DNA from: Streptomyces sp. R21
GTDB lineage: Bacteria > Actinomycetota > Actinomycetes > Streptomycetales > Streptomycetaceae
Direction: 5' to 3'
NCBI RefSeq assembly: GCF_041051975.1
Contig: NZ_CP163435.1
Span: forward strand, 3,596,001-3,660,000
Length of the DNA: 64,000 bases
This document shows positions 26,186 to 36,172 of the stretch, piece after piece; within the stretch, counting starts at the first letter, position 1; every line of letters starts with the position of its first letter. Below the pieces are notes generated by a model. That model was not told where the DNA came from. It did not search any database and saw only the letters and a program-made list of their open reading frames with translations. A program made the position numbers and the translations under genes.

Positions 26186-27289
26186 TCAACTCGGCAGCGG
26201 AGGGAGTCCCGGAAGAGTGACCTGGATCCGGCAACCGCGCCGGGATTCGGCCACACCGATCCGCCCGCCGTGGAGATCCACCGCCCAGCGGGCGATGGCC
26301 AGCCCCAGACCCGTACCGCCGTCGCTGCCCGGTCCGTGCGGCGCGGGGACCCCGCCGCGGTTGAAGCGCTCGAAGACCCGGTGCCACTCCGACTGCGGAA
26401 TGCCGGGACCCTCGTCCAGGACCTCCAGGTCCAGTGACTCCGGGGCGGTGCCGCGCCGGGCCTTCACCGTGACGCGGCCGTGCGGCGGGCTGTGCTTGAC
26501 CGCGTTGTCGATCAGGTTGGCGACGACCTGGTGGATCCGTTCGGGGTCCGCGTGCGTGGTCAGCTCGGGCGGGGACACGTCGAGGTGCAGATGGACGTCG
26601 GTGCGCGTGTGGCTGCCGGAGCCCGAGGCGATGCCCGCGCGCACGGAGGCGACCATGTTGGCCTCCTTCAGCACCCCGGACAGGTACGGCCACACCTCGA
26701 AGCGGCGCTTCTTCAGTGGTACGACGCCGTTGTCGAGCCGGGAGAGGTCGAGGAGCGTCTCGACGAGACGCCCGAGACGCTCGGTCTGCTTCAGGGCCGT
26801 GCGCATCGTCTCGGGGTCGGCGGCGGAGATGCCGTCCACGATGTTCTCCAGGACCGCGCGCAGACCCGCGATGGGCGTACGCAGCTCGTGCGAGACGTTC
26901 GCCACGAGTTCCTTGCGCTGGCGGTCCTGGGCCTCCAGCTCGTCCGCCATGACGTTGATCGTCTCGGCGAGGTCGCCCAGCTCGTCCCGGCGGTTCTCCC
27001 GCACCCGGCGCGTGTAGTCGCCGTGCGAGATGGACCGGGCGACCGCGTTCATGTCGTCCAGCGGCGCGGTGAGCGAATGCGCCACGAACTGCGTTATCAG
27101 CAGTGTGGCGATCATCGAGAAGACCGTGATGAAGCGCAGCTCGGTCTTGGTGTGCACCGCGATCATCGACAGCCCGGTGGTGATCAGCACCGAGATGACG
27201 ACGAGCGCCCCGAGCTTCGTCTTGATCGAGAAGGGACGCAGACCGCCCCAAGGACCCGTGCTCTTGCTCGGCTCGCCGAGACCGCTCAT
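26186..27289 (-). CDS. Two-component sensor histidine kinase
   Basis: 367 aa. Two transmembrane helices (about 24-46 and 52-73) lie very close together, leaving only a few external residues, so the signal is probably sensed in or at the membrane. A HAMP domain (about 72-123) leads to HisKA with phospho-His134 (VANVSHELRTP) and an HATPase_c domain with NLIDNAVKHS and DEGPGIP. It follows its response regulator by a 34-bp gap. The signal is unknown. Confidence 0.92.
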   Translation of the reverse strand: MSGLGEPSKSTGPWGGLRPFSIKTKLGALVVISVLITTGLSMIAVHTKTELRFITVFSMIATLLITQFVAHSLTAPLDDMNAVARSISHGDYTRRVRENRRDELGDLAETINVMADELEAQDRQRKELVANVSHELRTPIAGLRAVLENIVDGISAADPETMRTALKQTERLGRLVETLLDLSRLDNGVVPLKKRRFEVWPYLSGVLKEANMVASVRAGIASGSGSHTRTDVHLHLDVSPPELTTHADPERIHQVVANLIDNAVKHSPPHGRVTVKARRGTAPESLDLEVLDEGPGIPQSEWHRVFERFNRGGVPAPHGPGSDGGTGLGLAIARWAVDLHGGRIGVAESRRGCRIQVTLPGLPPLPS

Positions 27290-27323
27290 GACGTCAGCCC
27301 TCTCACGAATCTCGAATCACGAA

Positions 27324-28064
27324 TCAGGGAGTCGGGGTCTCCAACGCGTAGCCCACGCCGTGGACCGTGCGGATCCGCTCCGCGCCGATCTTCCGGCGCA
27401 GCGCCTTGATGTGGCTGTCCACGGTCCGGGTGCCGGACGCGTCCGCCCAGTCCCACACCTCGGCGAGCAGCTGCTCGCGGGAGAGCACCGCACGCGGGGT
27501 GTTCGCCAGGCAGACCAGCAGGTCGAACTCGGTGGGCGTGAGGTGGACGTCCTCGCTGCGCACCCGCACCCGGCGCTGCGCGTGGTCGATCTCCAGCTCG
27601 CCGAGGCGCAGGATCCCGCTGCGCGGCGTCGAGGCGGCCACGACGGCGCGCTCCACCCGGCGCAGCAGCACGTGCACACGCGCCGCCAGCTCCCGCATGG
27701 AGAACGGCTTCGTCATGTAGTCGTCGGCGCCGACACCGAGCCCGACCAGCATGTCGGTCTCGTCGTCGCGCGCGGTGAGCATCAGCACCGGCACCGGGCG
27801 CTGGGCCTGCACACGGCGGCAGACCTCCAGACCGTCGAAGCCGGGCAGCATGATGTCGAGGATCAGCAGGTCGGGCTGCCAGGCCTCGGCGGTGTCGACG
27901 GCGGCCGGGCCGTCGCCCGCGGTCTGCACGAGGAAACCCTCGGCGCGCAGGCGGGCCGCGATGGCGTCGACGATCGTCGGGTCGTCCTCGACCACCAGCA
28001 CCCGGCGCTGTGCGCCCTGCGTCGCCGCCGCCGTGCCGTTGTGGGATGTGTGGGTCTGCTCCAT
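27324..28064 (-). CDS. OmpR/PhoB-family response regulator
   Basis: 246 aa. The receiver domain has acidic residues near position 27 (VVEDDPT), phospho-acceptor Asp70 (LLILDIMLPGFDG) and the conserved Lys in DDYMTKPFS. The C-terminal winged helix (LGELEIDHAQRRVRV through RTVHGVGYALETP) is of the OmpR/PhoB type. It is the first gene of an operon with the histidine kinase. The first 20 residues are a polar extension absent from shorter family members. Targets are unknown. Confidence 0.93.
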   Translation of the reverse strand: MEQTHTSHNGTAAATQGAQRRVLVVEDDPTIVDAIAARLRAEGFLVQTAGDGPAAVDTAEAWQPDLLILDIMLPGFDGLEVCRRVQAQRPVPVLMLTARDDETDMLVGLGVGADDYMTKPFSMRELAARVHVLLRRVERAVVAASTPRSGILRLGELEIDHAQRRVRVRSEDVHLTPTEFDLLVCLANTPRAVLSREQLLAEVWDWADASGTRTVDSHIKALRRKIGAERIRTVHGVGYALETPTP

Positions 28065-28177
28065 CGCCCGCCCCTGAGGTGTGCTTTCCGGAATCCGTGG
28101 GGTGATCCCATGACTGCGCTTGACGCTTGAATGATCCGCGTCAGGTGAGCAGAGTACGGGCAGTCACCGTGCTGGGG

Positions 28178-28855
28178 CTATCCAGGTCGGACCGCGAGGT
28201 GGACGACGTCCGGAACGCCCCGGGCAACCGGGATCTCTTCGGTACGCACCCGTTGGAACCCGGCATTCCACAAACTTCCTTCAAATTCCGGAGAGGGCTG
28301 GGCCGACCACACGGCGAGTACCCCGCCGGGCCTCAACATCCGTGCGCAGCTTGCCAGTCCGGCCGCCGAGTAGAGGCCGTCGTTGCCCTCCGTGACCGTC
28401 CAGCCGGGCCCGTTGTCGATGTCCAGGCACAGGGCGTCGTACGTGGCGGAAGTCTCATTGACGTAACTGATCAAGTCGGCTTCCACGATCTCGGTGCGCG
28501 GGTCGGCGAGCGCCCGGGAGGACAGCTCGGCCAGCGGTCCCTCGCGATGCCAGTCGATGACGGCCCGCTCGCGCTCCACCACGCTGATCCGCCCCCACCC
28601 GGGGCCGCCCGCGGCGTGTGCGAGCGAGAAGCCCACGCCGAGTCCGCCGATGAGCAGGCTCGGCGCCGCGCGCCCGTCCAGGGCGTCCAGGGCGGCGTCG
28701 ACCAGCAGCCGCTCCGAGCGGCCGTCCGATGTGTCCATCAGGAAGCACCCGTTGGCGATGATCTGCAGCAGCGTCCCGTGGCGCCGCAGCACGACCTCGC
28801 CGTAGGGGCCCTCGCGACGGTCGATGACTTCCGGAATGTCGTACGAGGTGGCCAT
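28178..28855 (-). CDS. Spermidine synthase-like methyltransferase-fold protein
   Basis: 225 aa. The Rossmann core (LLIGGLGVGFSLAHAAG, then ISVVERERAVIDWH and YDALCLDIDNGPGW) is that of spermidine synthases and related SAM-fold proteins. It lacks the full-length N-terminal beta domain of true aminopropyltransferases, retaining only a short GEVVLRRHGTLLQIIANG strand pair, so the activity may be different. The ATG at 28855 was chosen over one nine codons upstream because the fold starts here. It is a single-gene unit next to the two-component promoter. Confidence 0.8.
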   Translation of the reverse strand: MATSYDIPEVIDRREGPYGEVVLRRHGTLLQIIANGCFLMDTSDGRSERLLVDAALDALDGRAAPSLLIGGLGVGFSLAHAAGGPGWGRISVVERERAVIDWHREGPLAELSSRALADPRTEIVEADLISYVNETSATYDALCLDIDNGPGWTVTEGNDGLYSAAGLASCARMLRPGGVLAVWSAQPSPEFEGSLWNAGFQRVRTEEIPVARGVPDVVHLAVRPG

Positions 28856-29038
28856 CGGCCCATCCTGGCAGCCAACCCGCACCGGGCGCCCGGAAATTGC
28901 CGGCAGTCACCCCGGAGGGCCGCCGGACGCGGAACAACCTTTGGAGGTTGCTGTGAATCGGGTCTCGCGTGGCGGAGGTCATAGACAGGGACAGGCGGGA
29001 CACCGAAGGCTGGGGGACGACGGAAGGAGCGCCTCACC

Positions 29039-29878
29039 TTGGACACCGCGCACCGGACCGCGCCCGCGACGCCCGACATCGCCGAGGACGCGCCGCCCTT
29101 CCCGCTGCTGGACGGCATCCCGCAGCAGCGCGCGGCGGCACCGGTCGCCGCGGACGCTCCCCTCGCCGGCGACGGCCTCACGGGCGGGGCGGATTCGGAC
29201 CCCGTCGCCGCGAGCGGCCCTGAAGAGGCCGCCGTTGCGGCGCCCGCCGACCCCCTCGCCCGGCTCCGCACGCTGCGCCCCTGGCGGCTGCTGCCCACCC
29301 CCACGGGCACGCCGTTCACCTTCTTCTACGCCGTCGTCCTCGGCCTCGTCTCGGTCGTCTCCGAGCACATCGACCCCGCACTCGTGCACAGCCTGCGCCA
29401 GGGCTCCAGCACGGACGTCGCCCACCTCCTGAGCGACCCGATGCTGGTGCTGCCCGCCAGCGCCCTGTGGATCGTGGGCGGCCTGACCTCGCCGTACGCG
29501 ATCGTGTTCCTGCTCGTCCTCACCGCCCTGGAACGGCGGACGGGCGCCACATACGCGGCGGGTGTCTTCCTGCTGGGCCATGTGCTCGCGACCCTCGCCA
29601 CCGAGGTCCCGGTCGGTGTCGCCGTCTGGGCCGGCCACCTTCCCGACAGTTCTCTGCACCGCCTCGACTACGGCATCAGCTTCGGTGTCGCGGCGAGCGT
29701 GGGCGCGCTGGCCGGGCTGCTGACGCCGTGGCTGCGCTGGCCGCTGCTGACCGTCTTCGGCGCTACGCTCCTCGACGACCTCATCGCGTTCACGGACCCG
29801 CTGACGAACTGGGGCCACCTGCTGGCCCTGGCGACCGGCATCGCGACCTGGCCACTGCTGCGACGCCGGCGGCGGTGA
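29039..29878 (+). CDS. Rhomboid-like membrane protein
   Basis: 279 aa from TTG at 29039, with GGAAGGAG nine bases upstream. Residues 1-80 are a disordered acidic Ala/Pro tail; the remainder has five or six transmembrane helices. DYGISFGVAASVGALAG contains G-x-S-x-G, the rhomboid serine motif, and a later helix has NWGHLLALATG, whose His could complete a Ser-His dyad. Rhomboid proteases cut within membranes. Whether this one is active is uncertain, because the Streptomyces rhomboid-like families include proteins of unknown activity. It converges with the acetyltransferase gene. Confidence 0.72.
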   Translation: MDTAHRTAPATPDIAEDAPPFPLLDGIPQQRAAAPVAADAPLAGDGLTGGADSDPVAASGPEEAAVAAPADPLARLRTLRPWRLLPTPTGTPFTFFYAVVLGLVSVVSEHIDPALVHSLRQGSSTDVAHLLSDPMLVLPASALWIVGGLTSPYAIVFLLVLTALERRTGATYAAGVFLLGHVLATLATEVPVGVAVWAGHLPDSSLHRLDYGISFGVAASVGALAGLLTPWLRWPLLTVFGATLLDDLIAFTDPLTNWGHLLALATGIATWPLLRRRRR

Positions 29879-29904
29879 CCACCGGCCCTCAGGGGCGGGG
29901 CGGT

Positions 29905-30720
29905 TCAGGAGGCGGGCGGTGTCCAGACGTACGGAGTGGTGGTCGTCACCGCGTGCAGGCCCAGCCGCTGGAGGATGGGGGAGCTGTCGTCCGAGGCGTC
30001 CACCTGCAGGTACTTCACGCCGCGGGTGACGGCGAGTTCGGCGCGGACGGCGACGAGGGCGCGGTAGATGCCCCGGCCCCGCCACTCGGCGAGCGTCGAA
30101 CCGCCCCAGAGACCGGCGAACTCCGTCCCCGCGCGGAAGACCAGCCAGGCCGCCGAGACGACCTCGCCACCGGCCTCGGTGACGAACACGGCGATCTCGT
30201 CGGGAGCGGCGGCGACCCGGCCGATCAGATCCTTGGCCAGCCAGCTCATGTCGTCGCCCCAGACGGCCGTCTCCAGGGCGGCGATGCGGTGCATGTCGGC
30301 GTCCGCCGTGACCTGCCGCAGCACCACGTCCCGCGGCGGCTCGGGCTGCCCTACGGCCATGTCCGCGGCGGAGCCGACGAGCACCGTCTCGCGCTCCTCG
30401 GGCACGAAGCCCGCGGCCCGCAGCCGGTCGGTGAGATCGGCCGGGACGTCGTGCCCGCGGGTCTTCCACTCCACGGCCTCGCCCCGCGCGGCGAAGAAGT
30501 CGCGCTGCCGGGCGATCAGCCCGTCCAGCTCCGCGCCCCGCACACCGAGGTCGCGCGGCCCGCCGACGAAGCCGCGGAACTGGCCGACGATCCGCAGCAG
30601 CGGCCCGTCCTGTTCGTGGGTGATTCCGGCGGGCGGGTTCGGGGGAGCGCCGCGCATCTGGTCGTCGTAGGCCGCGAGCAGGATCTCTTTGTCTGTCACG
30701 GGGGTGACCGTACGGGGCAT
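29905..30720 (-). CDS. GNAT-family N-acetyltransferase
   Basis: 271 aa. The C-terminal half (from about 130) is a GNAT fold with VVSAAWLVFRAGTEFAGLWGG, the acetyl-CoA loop WRGRGIYRALV, and the closing strand LGLHAVTTTTPYVW. The N-terminal half is a separate domain, which may bind the substrate. The acetyl acceptor is unknown. An in-frame GTG a few codons into the gene (VTDKEILLAAYDD) is an alternative start. It is divergent from lon. Confidence 0.82.
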   Translation of the reverse strand: MPRTVTPVTDKEILLAAYDDQMRGAPPNPPAGITHEQDGPLLRIVGQFRGFVGGPRDLGVRGAELDGLIARQRDFFAARGEAVEWKTRGHDVPADLTDRLRAAGFVPEERETVLVGSAADMAVGQPEPPRDVVLRQVTADADMHRIAALETAVWGDDMSWLAKDLIGRVAAAPDEIAVFVTEAGGEVVSAAWLVFRAGTEFAGLWGGSTLAEWRGRGIYRALVAVRAELAVTRGVKYLQVDASDDSSPILQRLGLHAVTTTTPYVWTPPAS

Positions 30721-30821
30721 AAAGACGGTGGGGACATTGGTTTTCCGGGTGCGGCAGGAGCCCGGCGGAGGTGATCGCTCAGAGCGAACGCCCCCTGGGG
30801 AACATTCAGGGGCTCACAAGC

Positions 30822-30842
30822 ATTGAGTCGGCATAGCTCAAC
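30822..30842 (+). promoter_or_regulatory. HAIR-type HspR operator upstream of lon
   Basis: ATTGAGT-N7-GCTCAAC matches the HAIR consensus CTTGAGT-N7-ACTCAAG at 11 of 14 positions, with the correct seven-base spacer. It ends 21 bases before the lon ATG. HspR is known to repress lon together with dnaK and clpB in Streptomyces, so heat-shock induction of this gene is expected. Confidence 0.85.
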
Positions 30843-30863
30843 TTGCTTGTCGAGAGGAAGATC

Positions 30864-33290
<2,427 letters not shown>

Positions 33291-33336
33291 CCGCTCAGGT
33301 TTCCGGCGGCGGCGTGACGGACGCTGCCGGACAGGG

Positions 33337-33370
33337 AAGGCCCGGGTCCCGTGAGGGAGGCCCGGGCCTT
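33337..33370. terminator. Terminator between lon and the muramidase gene
   Basis: AAGGCCCGGG (33337-33346) pairs with CCCGGGCCTT (33361-33370); TCCC and GGGA inside the loop can extend the stem. Convergent genes flank it. Confidence 0.8.
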
Positions 33371-33395
33371 CGCCGTATCCGTATCCCTTCCCGGA

Positions 33396-34232
33396 TCAGC
33401 CGTTGGCGAGTGCCTGGACGCGGTCCAGGGCCCCGTTGAACTTGTCGTGGTCGCCCACCGTCGGGCCGGACGACGTGTACTGCCACATCGTGTAGTAGCC
33501 CCAGCCTGCCGGGAGAGTGCCCGGGTCGGAGGCGTAGCGGGCGATCCAGAGCGGGCTCGCGGAGGCGAAGCCGCCGTAGTTGCCGGTGCACTGGGTCCAC
33601 CAGCTGGCGGCCGTGTAGATGACGGCGTCACGGCCGGTGCGCGCCTTGTACTGGCTGAGGAAGCTGCTGATCCAGCTGACCATGCCGCTCTGTGTCTTGC
33701 CGTAACAGGCCGCCCCGTACGGGTTCCACTCGATGTCGAGGGCGCCCGGCAGTGTCCTGCCGTCGGCGGACCAGCCGCCGCCGTGGTCCACGAAGTAGTT
33801 GGCCTGGGTGGCGCCGGTCGTGGTGTCCGGGGTGGCGAAATGGTACGAGCCGCGGATCATGCCCACGTTGTACGAGCCGTTGTACTGCTGCGCGAAGTAG
33901 GGGTTCGTGTAGTACGTCCCCTCCGACGCCTTCACGTACGCCCATTTGACCCCGCTGCTCCACAGGGTCGACCAGGCGACGTTGCCCTGGTAGGCGCTGA
34001 CGTCCACGCCCTCCGTCTGGGTGGCGTCACCGCTGCTGGGCAGGCCGCCTTGGCCATCGTGCGCGATGACGCCGATGCCCATGCGGGCGGAGCCGCGGGC
34101 GGGGGTGTCGGCGGCCGGGGCGGGCAGGGCGAACAGCAGGGAGAGGGCGGCGAGCAGGATGCCGACCGCGGGGATACGCCGCAGGGCGCCCGCGCGGCGG
34201 GAAGTTCCGGTTCCGGATCTGTGCACAGGCAT
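33396..34232 (-). CDS. Secreted GH25 muramidase (lysozyme)
   Basis: 278 aa. An N-terminal signal peptide (basic start, VGILLAALSLLFALPAPAAD) targets export; a short linker precedes the GH25 catalytic barrel from GVDVSAYQGNVAW onward. The acid pair in ALDIEWNP and the substrate-groove motif WIARYASD are family hallmarks, and the ending GDHDKFNG is typical of cellosyl-like enzymes. It hydrolyses the beta-1,4 bond between N-acetylmuramic acid and N-acetylglucosamine and may help cell-wall turnover or attack other bacteria. No cell-wall binding repeats are present. Confidence 0.93.
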   Translation of the reverse strand: MPVHRSGTGTSRRAGALRRIPAVGILLAALSLLFALPAPAADTPARGSARMGIGVIAHDGQGGLPSSGDATQTEGVDVSAYQGNVAWSTLWSSGVKWAYVKASEGTYYTNPYFAQQYNGSYNVGMIRGSYHFATPDTTTGATQANYFVDHGGGWSADGRTLPGALDIEWNPYGAACYGKTQSGMVSWISSFLSQYKARTGRDAVIYTAASWWTQCTGNYGGFASASPLWIARYASDPGTLPAGWGYYTMWQYTSSGPTVGDHDKFNGALDRVQALANG

Positions 34233-34370
34233 GGGATGCCTCCGAGAAGCTCGGTGGTGCGCGATGGTGCTCGGTGGGGGGACGCTGAGGGCATGCGCCG
34301 ACCGTGGGGGGTCAAGTCCTCATCGACTTGTCGGTGGCGTGGGCATGCCAGTGATTGCCTGATAAAGAAG

Positions 34371-34382
34371 CTACGCACGTAG
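34371..34382. promoter_or_regulatory. CTACG-CA-CGTAG dyad
   Basis: A short perfect-arm dyad in the region between the divergent muramidase and MarR genes, next to the AT-rich GATAAAGAAG. It could be a MarR operator, but arms of five bases are weak evidence. Confidence 0.3.
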
Positions 34383-34509
34383 AAGACCGCGTGGGAAGAG
34401 GGCCCGGCGGCTGCCGTTGGTCTACTCCTGCGAAATACTGACGGAGCTGCGGCAATGGCGACTTTTGGCAGAAACTTTCAGGATCGGGAAACCGGGTCAG
34501 GGGCTTGAC

Positions 34510-35004
34510 GTGCACGAGGACGGAAACGGCGGCGGGCCGCGTGTCGAATCCGAAGCGTCGGGAAGTGGTGTGGACCAGGAATTCCTGTCCCTGGAACGGG
34601 AGTTGACCGTGTTTCTGCGGCGTGCCCGGGCCGCTTCCGGTGACATGGTCCGCGAGGTCCACCCCGACCTGGAGTCCTCCGCGTACGGACTTCTCGTACG
34701 CCTGGAGGAGTGCGGCCCCCAGCGGGCCACCGAGCTCGCCGCGTACATCGGCGTCGGCAAGGCCACGATGTCCCGTCAGCTGCGGGCCCTGGAGGAGCTG
34801 GGCCTGGTCGCCCGCGAGCCAGACCCCGCCGACGGCCGCGCCTGGCTCGTCCGTCTCACGGAGGAGGGCCGGGTCCGCTTCGGCAGGGCCCGCGACGCAC
34901 GCCGTGCGCGCTACGTGCGCGAGCTGTCGGGCTGGGACCGCGGCGAGGTGGCCGAACTGGCGCGGTTGCTGAACCAGTTGAACACCGGGATGGAGCGGCG
35001 GTAG
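34510..35004 (+). CDS. MarR-family transcriptional regulator
   Basis: 164 aa. The winged-helix core carries LVRLEECGPQRATELAAYIG, the recognition helix GVGKATMSRQLRALEELGLV and the wing PDPADGRAWLVRLTEEG, then dimerisation helices. The GTG at 34510 was chosen because CAGGGG lies upstream; GTG at 34570, just before the core, is possible. A polar N-terminus of about 20 residues is unusual. The divergent muramidase gene is a plausible target, though nothing proves it. Confidence 0.85.
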   Translation: MHEDGNGGGPRVESEASGSGVDQEFLSLERELTVFLRRARAASGDMVREVHPDLESSAYGLLVRLEECGPQRATELAAYIGVGKATMSRQLRALEELGLVAREPDPADGRAWLVRLTEEGRVRFGRARDARRARYVRELSGWDRGEVAELARLLNQLNTGMERR

Positions 35005-35029
35005 CGGAGCCACCGGCCGGGCCGCTCCG
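35005..35029. terminator. Weak convergent hairpin
   Basis: CGGAGC (35005-35010) pairs with GCTCCG (35024-35029), with GGCC elements inside, between the convergent MarR and phosphatase genes. It has no T tract. Confidence 0.4.
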
Positions 35030-35030
35030 A

Positions 35031-35816
35031 TCACAGCTCCACGAACACCACCGTCGCGTCGTCGTGGGTCTTGCTCCGCCGCAGATGCACGCGTTCCGTG
35101 TCCGCGCGTTCCAGCGCGCGGACACGGTCGATCAGCGACTGCCCGCCCTCCTTGCGGACGACCGTGAAGCAGGCCCCCCAGTCGCCCTCGCCGAACTTCT
35201 CGACCCAGCGGGTGGCGCCGTCCGTCAGGGCGGCGAGGGCGCGCACCCCGGCGCGCGGCAGTGTGCCGGTCACCGCGCGCGAGGCGACCGAGGGATCCGC
35301 GGCGGCGGTGAAGAAGCCGCCCTCCTTGTTGCGCACCGTCGCGTCGGCGACGGCGTCCGTGGCGAGGGAGGTGCGGGGGAGCAGGGACAGGCGCTCGTCC
35401 AGTACGGCGGTGACGGCGCCGTCCGCGGACTCCACCAGGAGCGCCGAGTCGGAGAGGACCAGGTATTCGACGGTGTCGGCGGACCAGCGGGCCAGCACGA
35501 CGGTTGCCTGAGGCGTACGCGGGTGAGAAAGGTCACAGGAATCGGTGTGGGCCTCGGCGGTGCGGCGGATGGCCTCCGCCAGCACCGCGGACAGCGGGAG
35601 ATCCCGGCGGGAAACGGATAGTTCGGTCAGGGCTCCGCCGAGGCGTGAGGCGAACCACGCGACGGAATGCAGACACGCGTAGTCGTCCGCCGGCGGTGTC
35701 ACGCCGTCCAGGACGACCAGCGAACCGCCCTGTCCCGCGGCGGGAAGTCCGACCGATGCGAAGTCCTCATTGGGGCGAGCCGGGTCGCCGGGCTCCGAGA
35801 CGAGTTCAGTGCGCAT
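35031..35816 (-). CDS. PP2C-like serine/threonine phosphatase
   Basis: 261 aa. PP2C metal-binding motifs are visible in order: ARPNEDFASVG, SLVVLDGVTPP, a LAALTDGATRW strand and the final KTHDDATVVFVEL, each carrying an aspartate that would bind Mn or Mg. It is compact, with no sensory domain or membrane segment, so it acts on cytoplasmic phosphoproteins. It lies divergent to the conservon. The ATG at 35816 was preferred to the upstream in-frame one because the fold starts directly there. Confidence 0.82.
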   Translation of the reverse strand: MRTELVSEPGDPARPNEDFASVGLPAAGQGGSLVVLDGVTPPADDYACLHSVAWFASRLGGALTELSVSRRDLPLSAVLAEAIRRTAEAHTDSCDLSHPRTPQATVVLARWSADTVEYLVLSDSALLVESADGAVTAVLDERLSLLPRTSLATDAVADATVRNKEGGFFTAAADPSVASRAVTGTLPRAGVRALAALTDGATRWVEKFGEGDWGACFTVVRKEGGQSLIDRVRALERADTERVHLRRSKTHDDATVVFVEL

Positions 35817-36172
35817 CCGGCCAGTCTGCACGAGCCCTTCACAAGGACCACGAAAGGCTGGCATCGGTTGCCGAACAGGTGCAGACCAGCAGCTCAGGCG
35901 CCGGGTTTGGCATGGAATGATCGGCTCCGGTGAAGCGTGGCGGCGAATACTGCCAAAGCCCGTCGCCGACGTCCAACCGGCCCGCCGGGCAAGGCCGCTG
36001 CACGGGCCGGCGGAACTTGCCCGCCAACTCCCGTCCGATGTTCACTCCTTCGGGTGGCGGGCCAGGTGATGCAGGACCACTGCCCACCGGCACTGGGAGG
36101 GTCGGGAGCCGTACCGGGAGGACGTACCGGTTGACGGAACGTCACCCGGGCCCATGGGTACACGAGTCAGGA
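35817..36172. other. 356-bp divergent intergenic region before cvnA
   Basis: Region between the divergent phosphatase and conservon promoters. A reading frame extends upstream of cvnA to 35930, but its residues are low-complexity and it has no ribosome-binding site. I see no clear operator, RNA or repeat here. Confidence 0.5.

Noticed and set aside
22147..26220. A very long open frame on the plus strand opposite kgd
   Set aside because: It is the mirror of a conserved 1267-aa enzyme; high GC leaves few stops on the opposite strand. Its residues are Arg/Val/Asp/Leu-rich with no recognisable domain.
35930..36172. Longer N-terminus for CvnA
   Set aside because: The extension is low-complexity, lacks a ribosome-binding site and crosses what should be the divergent promoter region.
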